Shown: positions 1-8,048 of the stretch, piece by piece
How positions within the stretch are numbered: the stretch's first letter is position 1
How the letters are laid out: the number at the start of each line of letters is the position of its first letter
The notes under the pieces: generated by a model
Told to the model about the DNA's origin: nothing
What the model saw: the letters and a program-made list of their open reading frames with translations, nothing else
The model's database searches: none
Translations under genes and position numbers: made by a program
Assembly: GCA_964501275.1 (NCBI GenBank)
Contig: CAZCSP010000006.1
Span: forward strand, 62,001 to 126,000
Direction: 5' to 3'
Origin: 55-13 sp964501275
Lineage (GTDB): Bacteria; Armatimonadota; Fimbriimonadia; Fimbriimonadales; Fimbriimonadaceae
Length of the DNA stretch: 64,000 nucleotides

Positions 1-644
1 AAATCGTCGTAAAACGCTGACTGAGTGCCGGAAGACAGCCCAGAACCCATGACGACCGAGTCGATCGTGAATGCGTTTGCCCCCGTAATCGTCCGCCCCA
101 GCGCGCCATCCACATAGTAGGAGGCTGTGTTCCCGGACAGCACAACCTTGAATTCATGCCAGCCGACCGACCGATTCGGCGCATCTGTAAGCGTAAACCA
201 ACCAGCCGAAGTCGCACTCAAGATACGAGCCTGATACTTGCTTGAGGAGTGGGTTTCGCCCTCCATCGTCACGTTATTGTAAATCCCAATCGCATGAATC
301 TGCTCTAGTCCGCCTGTCCCATAGGCGTCACCGGAGTAGGAGCGAATCTCCGAGAATTGCCGGCCGTCCCCGCCGGGGCCTGCGGTATCGTACATCCAAA
401 ATGAGAACGTGGTGATCAAGTCAGTGGCAATCGGTGCGATCGAGGCTGCGCGACGGCGAGCCGCCGTATCCGCGCCGGCACTGAATGTTCCCGAATGCAC
501 TTGGTCCGTCCGAATGGTGAACCCAGGATTCGCATCAATAGGCCACTTCGTAAAGTCGCCCGACTCGAACCCATCCTCAAAAACGACCACGCCAAAGCTG
601 GTCGAAGCAACTGCAAGCAACGATGCAACCAGTAATCTCTTCAC
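1..644 (-). CDS. Exported LamG/jelly-roll-like protein, N-terminal part (runs off left edge)
   Basis: Only about 214 N-terminal codons are inside the window. I chose the GTG at 644 because an AGGTG ribosome binding site lies just upstream and the product then opens with a clear signal peptide (MKRLLVASLL, then AVASTSFG). The mature part starts VVFEDGFESGDFTKW, a common opening of exported jelly-roll proteins. Later it has WHEFKVVLSGNTASYYVDG, the strand pattern of LamG/concanavalin-like domains. No catalytic residues are visible. The protein is probably extracellular or surface-bound; a C-terminal sorting tail, if present, lies outside the window. The LamG call is by pattern only. Confidence 0.6.
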   Translation of the reverse strand, partial: MKRLLVASLLAVASTSFGVVVFEDGFESGDFTKWPIDANPGFTIRTDQVHSGTFSAGADTAARRRAASIAPIATDLITTFSFWMYDTAGPGGDGRQFSEIRSYSGDAYGTGGLEQIHAIGIYNNVTMEGETHSSSKYQARILSATSAGWFTLTDAPNRSVGWHEFKVVLSGNTASYYVDGALGRTITGANAFTIDSVVMGSGLSSGTQSAFYDD

Positions 645-910
645 GTATCTTCACCTGTCCAAAAAGTCCAATGGGGACTGATGGCCTGATTGTAGCCCAG
701 CCCAACCTTAGGTCCGAACAAACCTGGCAATTGTGACGGCGAGCCAGATGGTGCACCTTCGAGTACGCCCCCACAAACCCTCGCTTTGCGAGTAAGCGCC
801 TCTCTCGGGCAAAGTGCCTGAGCCCTTCCCCTCCCCGCAATAAAAAACCAAATAAAGGAAAATCCATTCGGGTTGTCGAATCGTCTTTGCTGGTTAGGTA
901 CCAAAAAACC

Positions 911-1423
911 ATGGACGAGAACAAACTGCCTGAAGAATCAACAGCCCCTTCCGCGCCTACTCCGGACCCAGTTCCGACAGCCGCCTCGACCACGCCTCCC
1001 TCCGCTCCATCGGCCTCCTACACGATGCCAGACCTGGGTGGCAAGCTTAGTGGGGGACCAGTCCCGTTCTCTGGCCCCGCTAATTCGTCCATTCCCCAGG
1101 AGGAGCGAACTCAAGCCCTCTTAGTTTGGGTCTTGAGCCTTTTCATCGGCTTCATCTCCCCGCTGATTTTCTACTTCATCGCAAAGGATAAGCAGTTCGT
1201 TTTCCATCACGCTTGCCAGGCGCTCACGTTGTCGATCGCACTCTTCGTGTTGTACGTTATTTCGGCAATTCTGATGGTAGTGCTGATCGGGATGCTCCTG
1301 CTCCCGCTAGTGGGACTATACGGGCTCATCATGGTTATCATGGGTGCCATTGCCGCGAATGCGGGCTCTCGCTTCGAGCCTCCCATCACCGGCAACCTCT
1401 CCAAGTCCTGGTTCAAGGCCTAA
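911..1423 (+). CDS. DUF4870 (Tic20-like) membrane protein
   Basis: A 170-residue protein when started at the ATG at 911 (MDENKLPEE). An in-frame ATG at 887 would add eight residues with no obvious ribosome site. The first ~65 residues are a Pro/Ser/Thr/Ala-rich, probably disordered cytoplasmic tail. The rest carries the DUF4870 signature: ERTQALLVWVLSLFIGFISPLIFYFI, then KDKQFVFHHACQAL between the first and second helices, and a third hydrophobic stretch near the end. Members are small three- to four-helix inner-membrane proteins of unknown function. It stands alone; the 5' side (645-910) holds no other gene. Confidence 0.8.
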   Translation: MDENKLPEESTAPSAPTPDPVPTAASTTPPSAPSASYTMPDLGGKLSGGPVPFSGPANSSIPQEERTQALLVWVLSLFIGFISPLIFYFIAKDKQFVFHHACQALTLSIALFVLYVISAILMVVLIGMLLLPLVGLYGLIMVIMGAIAANAGSRFEPPITGNLSKSWFKA

Positions 1424-1429
1424 TCAACC

Positions 1430-1568
1430 CCCCCTCCTCCTCCAAGTGGTTCGTCTTGGAGGAGGAGGGGGTCGGGGGAGGAGGTTCCGGGAGCTTGTAG
1501 TCGCCGCAAGGCTTGTACAGAACGCCAAAATCCCCAATCCGAAATCCGCAATCCGAAATCTCGGCAAC
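1430..1568 (+). repeat. Interspersed hairpin repeat, copy 1 (loop TGGTTCGT)
   Basis: A perfect 17-base-pair stem (1430-1446 with 1455-1471) closes the eight-base loop TGGTTCGT. It is followed by a conserved tail that ends in alternating 'CAATCCGAAATC'-type words and CTCGGCAAC. A second copy with the same loop and tail lies at 62106-62228 in the same orientation. It fills most of the gap between the DUF4870 gene and the aldo/keto reductase. Confidence 0.85.
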
Positions 1569-1603
1569 CGCCCCAACGCCGCAAAGGTATTCTTCCCCCT
1601 GGA

Positions 1604-2566
1604 ATGAACTACCGAAAACTGGGGCGCTATGGCGTCAAAGTCAGCGAGGTCTCTCTCGGCGGCTGGCTTACCCACGGTCGAACCCTTGAGGATGCGGCCA
1701 CTTCCCAAATCGTCCACCGCGCCTTTGAGCTCGGCATCAATTTCTTCGACACCGCGGATGTGTACAACGTGGGCGAAGCCGAGAAGGCCCTCGCCATCGC
1801 CATCAAACCCCTCAAACGGGAAGACCTGTTCATCGCCACCAAATGCTTCTTCCCCATGAGCGACCGCCCCAACGACCGGGGGCTCAGCCGGAAGCACATT
1901 TTTGAGTCCGTCCACAACTCCCTGCGGCGGCTCCAACTGGACTACATCGACCTGATGCAGTTTCACCGTGTAGACCCCGATACCCCCGTGGACGAGACCG
2001 TGCGCGCCATCGATGATCTGATCCGGCAAGGCAAGGTTCTGTACTGGGGAGTCAGCGAGTGGCCCGCCCACAAACTCACCGAGGCCGTCCTCACCGCCCG
2101 GGACCTCAACGCCAATCCGCCCGCCAGCAACCAGCCCAGTTACAGCATGTTGAACCGGTACATTGAAGACGCCGTGCTCCCCGTCAGCGAGCAGTACGGC
2201 ATCGGAAACGTCGTCTTCTCCCCCTTGGCCCAAGGCGTCCTGTCGGGCAAGTACCTGCCCGGCCAACCCCCTCCTGCTGGAACTCGAGGCGGGGACGACA
2301 AAAGCAATATGTTCATGGGCAACCTGCTGAAAGACGATGTTCTCACGCGGGTCCAGAACCTGAAAGGCTTTGCCGAGAGCTTGGGTTACACCCTGCCCCA
2401 GTTCGCCCTCGCCTGGTGTTTGCGACAGAAGATGGTGAGTTCCGTCATCTTCGGCGCGACCTCCATCGAACAGTTGGAGGCGAATGTGGCCGCTACGGAA
2501 GTTGCCCAAGATCAGGAAGTCTGGACCCGGGCCGAGGGCATCCTAGCCGGGGAGAATCAAGGCTAA
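1604..2566 (+). CDS. Aldo/keto reductase (Kv-beta-like)
   Basis: 320 residues, a full-length aldo/keto reductase TIM barrel. The catalytic tetrad is visible: Asp49 and Tyr54 in FDTADVY, Lys80 in IATKC, and His121 in LMQFHRVD. It starts MNYRKLGRYGVKVSEVSLGGW, the usual N-terminal beta-hairpin and first strand of the voltage-gated potassium channel beta-subunit-like branch. The substrate cannot be told; NADPH-dependent reduction of aldehydes or ketones is expected. The next gene starts one base after its stop, so it may be cotranscribed with the ACT-lysC pair, though no metabolic link is obvious. Confidence 0.9.
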   Translation: MNYRKLGRYGVKVSEVSLGGWLTHGRTLEDAATSQIVHRAFELGINFFDTADVYNVGEAEKALAIAIKPLKREDLFIATKCFFPMSDRPNDRGLSRKHIFESVHNSLRRLQLDYIDLMQFHRVDPDTPVDETVRAIDDLIRQGKVLYWGVSEWPAHKLTEAVLTARDLNANPPASNQPSYSMLNRYIEDAVLPVSEQYGIGNVVFSPLAQGVLSGKYLPGQPPPAGTRGGDDKSNMFMGNLLKDDVLTRVQNLKGFAESLGYTLPQFALAWCLRQKMVSSVIFGATSIEQLEANVAATEVAQDQEVWTRAEGILAGENQG

Positions 2567-2567
2567 C

Positions 2568-3056
2568 GTGTCCCACCTGCCCACCGTCCCCATGCGGGAA
2601 ACCGCCTTTGAAAAGCAACGCGGCATCAGCCAGGTCGAGGTCCGCACCGGCTTCGCCCAGGTCCATGTATCCCAGATTCGCCAGAACATCCATGAGCAGC
2701 GCCTGGCCGTCTTGAAAGCGGTACGCGAGGCGGCCGTCAGCGTGGACTTCCTCAAGTTCACCCCCTCCGGCCTCTCCTTTGTCATTGGCGAAAACCATTC
2801 GGGAGACATCGAGAAGGCGCTGGAGCCGCTGAACCTGCGCTGTACCATCCGTCGCGATCGGTGCGTGGTGCTGGTCCATGCCGTGAATATGCGAGATGAG
2901 GAAGGCCTAACCGCCCAAGTCGTGCAAAAGGCCATCGCCAGCGGGGCGATCGTCGACCACATCAGCGACATGCACGACCGAATGCTTATTGTCGCCGACA
3001 ATAAGTACGCCACGACCCTGCAAAACCTGTTCCTGGAGGTCGCCAATGGCGGATAA
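2568..3056 (+). CDS. Free-standing tandem ACT-domain protein, probable aspartokinase partner
   Basis: 162 residues from a GTG start one base after the aldo/keto reductase stop. It overlaps aspartokinase by 11 bases. It has no kinase domain. Residues ~22-90 (VEVRTGFAQVHVSQI ... FTPSGLSFVIGEN) and ~95-160 (CVVLVHAVNMRDEEGLTAQVVQKAI ... DRMLIVADNKYATTLQNLF) look like two ACT folds of the aspartokinase C-terminal type. ACT domains bind amino acids and control biosynthetic enzymes. Overlap with lysC suggests a separate regulatory subunit made in step with it, which is an inference. The downstream LysC keeps its own C-terminal ACT region, so this is an addition and not a simple split gene. Confidence 0.7.
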   Translation: MSHLPTVPMRETAFEKQRGISQVEVRTGFAQVHVSQIRQNIHEQRLAVLKAVREAAVSVDFLKFTPSGLSFVIGENHSGDIEKALEPLNLRCTIRRDRCVVLVHAVNMRDEEGLTAQVVQKAIASGAIVDHISDMHDRMLIVADNKYATTLQNLFLEVANGG

Positions 3057-4401
3057 GCCGCGCATCAAGGTGATGAAGTTCGGCGGCACCAGCGTCGCAA
3101 CCCATGACGCCCGAGTCCAGTCGGCCCTAAAGGTCATTAGCGCCAAAGAGCAGGGCTATTCGCCGGTCGTGGTAGTCAGCGCGATTGGGCGCCGAGGGGC
3201 TCCTTACGCCACGGACACCCTGATCACCATGCTCCGGGACATCGACCCCACTGTCGATCCCGATGCCCGTGAACTGGACCTCCTCGTGGCCTGCGGCGAA
3301 ATCCTCAGCGCCGTTATCTTCTCTCACACCCTTAAGACGCTGGGCCACCCTGCGATGGCTTTTCGAGGCGGGCAAGCCGGAATTCGCACCGACGGTGTCT
3401 TTGGGAACGCTCGGGTCGTCAGCATCAAACCCGTTAGTATCTTCAATGCTTGCGAGAAAGGCGCGATTCCCGTGGTGTGCGGGTTTCAGGGAGTCTATGT
3501 AGCGGGCGACGGCGCCCCCGGCGGCGAATTGACCACTCTCGGACGAGGCGGCTCCGACACTACCGCCGCCGCCGTGGGCGCGGCGATGCAAGCCGAAGCC
3601 GTGGAAATATACACGGACGTAGACGGCGTAAAAACCGCCGACCCGGACTCGGTCCCTCAGGCCCCGACCCTGCGCAAAGTGACTTACGACGAGGTTGCCG
3701 AGATCGCCCACTTGGGCGCCAAGGTTCTCCACCCTCGCGCGGCCGAGATCGCGATGAACTTCGACATTCCGCTTTGGGTCAAGAACACCTTCAGTGACGA
3801 CGAAGGCACCGAGATTGTCAGGCGCGACCGTTTCCCTGGTCGCAGAGTGACCGGGGTGACCCATACCGGCCAACTCGTTTACCTCCAATTCGACCTGAAA
3901 GACGCCACCGAGGAGGATCGCCGGATTCTGGAAACCCGAATCTTCGAGACCATGGCCCACTACGGGTTCAACCTCTTCATGCTGAACCTAAGCCCCAGCG
4001 GCACCGGCTTCGCCGTCCCCCGCGCCCAATTCGCCATGCTGGCGGGAATTTTGGACAGCCTGGTGGTGCCGGTGGAGGGGCAAATCTATCTCCTCCAAGT
4101 CGGCGTGAACCCCAGCAAGGACGTAGAGAACCAACTTCGCTTGTTGGAGCCGCTCGGTAATGTCAAAGCAGTCGTCGCAGAGCTCACCGAAGGTTGCACG
4201 ATGGTCTCCTTGGTGGGTCATGAATATATGCAACAACCCGGCGTATTCTTCGAGGTACTCACTACCCTCCACGACGCCCAGATTCCAGTCTTGCAGACCA
4301 CGGACTCGGATTTCAGCCTGAGCGTCCTCGTCCCCGAGTCGGAAACCAACCGGACGGTGCGGCTTCTCCATGAACAGTTCCGGCTTTCGGAGATTGTTTA
4401 G
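3046..4401 (+). CDS. lysC: Aspartate kinase
   Basis: 451 residues from the ATG at 3046. It phosphorylates aspartate, the first step to lysine, threonine and methionine. Visible signatures: KVMKFGGTSV at the N-terminus, the nucleotide/substrate region ELTTLGRGGSDTTAAA, and VEIYTDVDGVKTADP. The C-terminal ~190 residues carry two ACT-like units, ending in QIPVLQTTDSDFSLSVLV. The start is set by the family N-terminus; an upstream in-frame ATG would only read into the ACT gene. It overlaps the free ACT gene by 11 bases, and folP follows closely. Feedback control by lysine and/or threonine is usual for the family but cannot be read here. Confidence 0.95.
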   Translation: MADKPRIKVMKFGGTSVATHDARVQSALKVISAKEQGYSPVVVVSAIGRRGAPYATDTLITMLRDIDPTVDPDARELDLLVACGEILSAVIFSHTLKTLGHPAMAFRGGQAGIRTDGVFGNARVVSIKPVSIFNACEKGAIPVVCGFQGVYVAGDGAPGGELTTLGRGGSDTTAAAVGAAMQAEAVEIYTDVDGVKTADPDSVPQAPTLRKVTYDEVAEIAHLGAKVLHPRAAEIAMNFDIPLWVKNTFSDDEGTEIVRRDRFPGRRVTGVTHTGQLVYLQFDLKDATEEDRRILETRIFETMAHYGFNLFMLNLSPSGTGFAVPRAQFAMLAGILDSLVVPVEGQIYLLQVGVNPSKDVENQLRLLEPLGNVKAVVAELTEGCTMVSLVGHEYMQQPGVFFEVLTTLHDAQIPVLQTTDSDFSLSVLVPESETNRTVRLLHEQFRLSEIV

Positions 4402-4423
4402 AAAACCTAACGGATTTACCAGA

Positions 4424-5236
4424 GTGCCTAGTGTTTCCATTAGCCTACCTAACAATAAACCCGCCCTCATGGGCATCCTCAACGTGACCCCCGATTCTTT
4501 CAGCGACGGGGGCCTCCATTTCGATCACTCCATCGCAATTGGCAAGGGGTTGCAGATGATGGAGGAGGGGGCGGATTTGGTGGATGTGGGAGGCGAATCC
4601 ACCCGTCCCGGAGCGGAGCCGGTGGGAGTGGAGGAGGAGTTGCGAAGGACGGTTTCGGTGGTGGAGGGTTTAGCGAGGCAGGGCGTTCCCGTTTCTATCG
4701 ACACCATGAAGCCGGAGGTTGCTCGGGCCGCTTTGGATGTCGGGGCGTTTTTAGTGAACGACGTTTCGGGCCTGCGCGATCCGGCGATGCGGGAACTGGT
4801 TCAAACGAGGAGGCCAACAGTGTGCGTCATGCATATGCAGGGCGAACCTCGGACGATGCAGGCGAATCCGGTTTACCAGGACGTGGTTCGGGAGGTTCGG
4901 GATTATCTGGTTGATGTTGCGGGCTCATTGGACTTGCCCAAGGAGCAGATGTGGATCGATCCGGGGATTGGGTTTGGGAAGACCGTGGAGCATAATCTAA
5001 CGCTGATCAGGGGTCTGGAAAGCCTGGTCGAGACGGGCTACCCGGTCTTGATCGGGGTGAGTCGGAAGGGGTTCATCGGCAAGGTTCTGAGAGATGTACC
5101 TGTGGCGGACCGCCTAGAGGGCACCTTGGCGATCCAGGCCATTGCGCAGATGAAGGGCGTGAGGGTCATCCGCACCCACGATGTGAAGGCGGCATCGCGA
5201 GCGATACAGATGGTCGCCGCCATACAGAACGGTTAA
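4424..5236 (+). CDS. folP: Dihydropteroate synthase
   Basis: About 270 residues from the GTG at 4424. An ATG at 4370 inside lysC would give 288, so the start is uncertain. It condenses p-aminobenzoate with 6-hydroxymethyl-dihydropterin pyrophosphate in folate synthesis. All family landmarks are present: MGILNVTPDSFSDGG, VDVGGESTRPGAEPV, PVSIDTMKPEVARAAL, VNDVSGL, VCVMHMQGEPRTMQ, WIDPGIGFGKT, LIGVSRKGFIG and the final RTHDVKA. It follows lysC by 22 bases and probably shares its transcript. No other folate genes are adjacent. Confidence 0.95.
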   Translation: MPSVSISLPNNKPALMGILNVTPDSFSDGGLHFDHSIAIGKGLQMMEEGADLVDVGGESTRPGAEPVGVEEELRRTVSVVEGLARQGVPVSIDTMKPEVARAALDVGAFLVNDVSGLRDPAMRELVQTRRPTVCVMHMQGEPRTMQANPVYQDVVREVRDYLVDVAGSLDLPKEQMWIDPGIGFGKTVEHNLTLIRGLESLVETGYPVLIGVSRKGFIGKVLRDVPVADRLEGTLAIQAIAQMKGVRVIRTHDVKAASRAIQMVAAIQNG

Positions 5237-5247
5237 GGACCGATCTT

Positions 5248-5712
5248 TTAGTCGGTGTCAATCTCTATGATATAGAGTTCATTCGCACGGTCAAAGCGAA
5301 TGCTGCGAAAGCCGTGATGTTCGCCTCTGTCGTGGTATGCCTCGTACTTGGTTTCGCTCTTCTTCCCCTCGGGAAAGAAGCCATTGGCCTTCCACAGATG
5401 GTCGACCCAAAGTCTGGCCGCACGGTCGGCGGGAAGTTTCAAGCTCAGCGTGTAGTGATCGTCGATGAATGCCTGTCGATGCTCAACCCGCTCGATAATC
5501 GCCTCGGGCGGGATTTGGAAAAGCCCTTGCACCTTCTCTCGATAAAAGGGCATCGCATCGGCCACATAGACTTGAGGTCGGACGCCAAACATGCCGCTAG
5601 AAGCCCAACCCACATAAAGAACGCCGACGAAAAATGCCGCGAAGCAAAATCCAGTAACCACGATGGCGGTCTTCTTGCCGAGCTGAGAGTTGTGTTTTGA
5701 AGTAATCTCCAC
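5248..5712 (-). CDS. Membrane-anchored hypothetical protein
   Basis: 154 residues; family not recognised. One transmembrane helix lies near the N-terminus (TAIVVTGFCFAAFFVGVLYVGWA, about 15-37), preceded by a Lys-rich stretch, so the remaining ~115 residues should face the periplasm. The soluble part has alternating acidic and aromatic residues and ends in RFDRANELYIIEIDTD. No catalytic motif, cysteine pair or repeat is evident. It is convergent with folP and stands alone on its strand. Confidence 0.6.
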   Translation of the reverse strand: MEITSKHNSQLGKKTAIVVTGFCFAAFFVGVLYVGWASSGMFGVRPQVYVADAMPFYREKVQGLFQIPPEAIIERVEHRQAFIDDHYTLSLKLPADRAARLWVDHLWKANGFFPEGKKSETKYEAYHDRGEHHGFRSIRFDRANELYIIEIDTD

Positions 5713-5858
5713 TGGCCTTACCTCTACGGAACGATACGTCCAAACCGTATCCTATCACACTCACCAGGATCGGCCAAACCTCTTGGGACCTTTTGAGTCG
5801 TCCCTTCTACCTGGCAAGCCTACAGAACGGTTTTTGAAAAGCGTGAGTCCCATGATGC

Positions 5859-6413
5859 ATGGGAACGAAACTGAACGGAAAACGCGTCGCCATTCTTGCC
5901 ACTAACGGATTTGAGCAATCGGAGCTTCTGGAACCCAAGCGCCTGCTGGAAGAAGCGGGGGCGGAGACGGTGGTTATCTCTCCTGAGACGGGCCAGATCA
6001 AGGGTTGGAAGGATAAGAACTGGGGCGATTCGGTCGCGGTCGATCAGCCGCTGGACCATGTCACCTCGGAAGATTTCGACGCCTTGATGCTGCCCGGTGG
6101 TCAGATGAACCCGGACAGCCTCCGTATGAACCCCCAAGCGGTGGACCTGGTGAAGGCGTTTGCCGAGTCGGGGAAACCGATCGGCGCGATCTGTCACGGC
6201 CCTTGGCTGTTGGCGGAGGCAGGGGTTGCCGACGGAAGAAAGATGACCAGTTGGCCCTCCATCAAGACCGACTTGGTAAACGCCGGGGCGGAGTGGGAGG
6301 ACTCGGAAGTCGTGACCGACCAGGGAATCGTCACCAGCCGCAAACCCGCCGACATCCCGGCCTTTGCGCGGAAGCTGATCGAAGAGATCAATGAGGGAGT
6401 GCATGCGCGATAG
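5859..6413 (+). CDS. DJ-1/PfpI family protein
   Basis: 184 residues, the normal size for the PfpI/YhbO branch of the DJ-1 superfamily. The nucleophile elbow is AICHGPW with Cys112 and His113; the conserved acidic residue is Glu19 in NGFEQSE. Other family marks are LMLPGGQMNPDSLR and MTSWPSIKTDLVNAGAEW. Members act as cysteine peptidases, glyoxalase III-like enzymes or deglycases, and the exact activity is debated. It is soluble and cytoplasmic. It stands alone and is followed by a repeat-rich region. Confidence 0.9.
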   Translation: MGTKLNGKRVAILATNGFEQSELLEPKRLLEEAGAETVVISPETGQIKGWKDKNWGDSVAVDQPLDHVTSEDFDALMLPGGQMNPDSLRMNPQAVDLVKAFAESGKPIGAICHGPWLLAEAGVADGRKMTSWPSIKTDLVNAGAEWEDSEVVTDQGIVTSRKPADIPAFARKLIEEINEGVHAR

Positions 6414-6673
6414 CGGTGTTGGAGGGTGGCTATCCAGGGGTCTTCGACCACCTGGCTACTATCTGGGACCACTTCGTGGTCAAGTTTTTAGCTTGTGAAG
6501 GTGGTTCCTCAATACAAGCCTGCACCATGACCTGGCAGGTCATGGGACGCATGAGGAGGCTGCTCATGCCACAACCATGTTTCCTCCAAGACCTGGAAGG
6601 TCTTGGGACGCATGGGCAAGGCTGCTCATGCCACAACCATGTTTCCTCCAAGACCTGGAAGGTCTTGGGACGC
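6414..6673. repeat. Tandem 62-base repeats plus degenerate relatives
   Basis: At least two near-identical units of 62 bases occur (6559-6620 and 6621 to the gap). Each contains GCTGCTCATGCCACAACC and the small palindrome AAGACCTGGAAGGTCTT. A degenerate unit precedes them (CATGACCTGGCAGGTCATG at about 6525-6543), as does another palindrome (GACCACTTCGTGGTC, about 6468-6482). No credible gene lies here. The array runs into an assembly gap, so its true copy number is unknown. Confidence 0.85.
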
Positions 6674-6773
6674 NNNNNNNNNNNNNNNNNNNNNNNNNNN
6701 NNNNNNNNNNNNNNNNNNNNNNNNNNNNNNNNNNNNNNNNNNNNNNNNNNNNNNNNNNNNNNNNNNNNNNNNN
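6674..6773. other. Assembly gap (100 N)
   Basis: A run of exactly 100 N, the usual placeholder for a gap of unknown size, sits inside a tandem-repeat array. The sequence after it (ATGGGCAGGATGCCCATGC) is again palindromic and related to the repeats before it. Confidence 0.99.
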
Positions 6774-6791
6774 ATGGGCAGGATGCCCATG

Positions 6792-8048
6792 CTACGGTCT
6801 TCCTTGGAGGATCACTTCGATGGCTTTCTTGAGTTGGGGATCCTTTTCGGGGTCGCCGAAGGCTTGGAAGGTGAGGGGCGTGTTTTCGTCGATCTTGACT
6901 TCGATATCTGGCTTCAGACCACCGCTGACGTATTGGCCGTCCTCATCCACCTTTCGGCTGATGTCCTCCGAACTGGGGAGGTAGTACTTGGCGATCGTGA
7001 TCTTGGCGCTGGCTCCGTCGATCAGCTCCTTGACCTCCTGAACCGAAGCCTTGCCGTAGGTGTGGGTGCCAACGAGGGTTGCCTTTCGGTAGTCGCGCAG
7101 GACGCCCGCGAAAATTTCGGCGGCGCTGGCGGAATCCTCGTCGATGAGGATAACAACCGGATAGGGCCACTTACGGAGGTAGCCAGTGCGGCTATTAGCG
7201 GTGGAGCGTCGGCCGTCCCGATCCTTCATGGTGACCACCGTCTTGCTCTCCACAAAGCGGGAGACCATCTCAACCGCCGTCTCCAACAGACCGCCGGGAT
7301 TCGTTCGGAGGTCGATCACCAGACCGCGCAATGGATTGGCGGAGAGTTTGTCCAATGCGTTGTCAAACTGCTCGGCAGTCGGCTCGCTAAAGCTTTGAAC
7401 CATGATGTAGCCGACTTCGCTATCCTTGAAGTAGGAGCTTTCGACCGTCGGGGTCACGATGCGGGCGCGACGAACCGTGTAGGTGCGGACCTTTGAGTCG
7501 CCGCTCTTGATGACGCCAAGGCGAACCGTGGTGCCCTCTTTCCCGCGAATCTTGCTCACCATCAAATCGACATCCTTTCCAGCATAGGAAACGCCGTCCA
7601 CCGAGGTGATCGTGTCGTCCTTGGCAAAGCCGGCATTGGCCGCCGGGCCGCCTTCGAAGACCGTGGCGATCTTGGCGCCCAAGGGGTCGCCGGAGAGTCG
7701 GGCTCCGATCCCGACGAAGTTGGCTCTGGTCTCCAGGGCGAAGTGCTCCGCCAGCTTGGGTTGAAGGAACATCGTATGGGGATCGCCGAGAGCCGCCATG
7801 AGGCCCTCCATCCCCGCGTATTTGAGATCCAGGCTCTTTACGGGCCGGTAGTAGGAGGTGGCGATCCGGGTGTAGGACTGCTTGAAAATCTGTTCCGGGC
7901 TAAGGGTGGTCTTGTTCTCAGACCCAAACGCCATCGCCAAGGCACGCGGACTGGGAAGTTGGCCCTGCTGGATGTCTCGCCAGAAGAAGCCGAACGCCCA
8001 TAGGAAGCAGATCAGGGCAGCAAACGCCAGGAACTTGAGAGCTTTCAT
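6792..8048 (-). CDS. S41 family C-terminal-processing protease (active)
   Basis: 418 residues with an N-terminal membrane anchor or signal (LKFLAFAALICFLWAFGFFW). The order is: a helical region with the GDPHTMFL landmark (~88-94), a PDZ domain (~110-190, with EGGPAANAGFAKDD), and a tail-specific protease core. The catalytic Ser308 is in EDSASAAE and Lys333 in THTYGKASVQE, 25 residues apart as in Prc and D1 protease. VIDLRTNPGGLL is the oxyanion region. It cleaves proteins from the C-terminus in the periplasm. It overlaps the upstream paralog by four bases (8045-8048) and ends the six-gene operon. Confidence 0.95.
   Translation of the reverse strand: MKALKFLAFAALICFLWAFGFFWRDIQQGQLPSPRALAMAFGSENKTTLSPEQIFKQSYTRIATSYYRPVKSLDLKYAGMEGLMAALGDPHTMFLQPKLAEHFALETRANFVGIGARLSGDPLGAKIATVFEGGPAANAGFAKDDTITSVDGVSYAGKDVDLMVSKIRGKEGTTVRLGVIKSGDSKVRTYTVRRARIVTPTVESSYFKDSEVGYIMVQSFSEPTAEQFDNALDKLSANPLRGLVIDLRTNPGGLLETAVEMVSRFVESKTVVTMKDRDGRRSTANSRTGYLRKWPYPVVILIDEDSASAAEIFAGVLRDYRKATLVGTHTYGKASVQEVKELIDGASAKITIAKYYLPSSEDISRKVDEDGQYVSGGLKPDIEVKIDENTPLTFQAFGDPEKDPQLKKAIEVILQGRP

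Noticed and set aside
1424..2509. 361-codon open frame on the minus strand opposite the aldo/keto reductase
   Set aside because: It is the mirror of a high-GC gene with a complete catalytic tetrad on the plus strand. Its sequence is low-complexity Gly/Val/Ala with no family signal and begins in a repeat.
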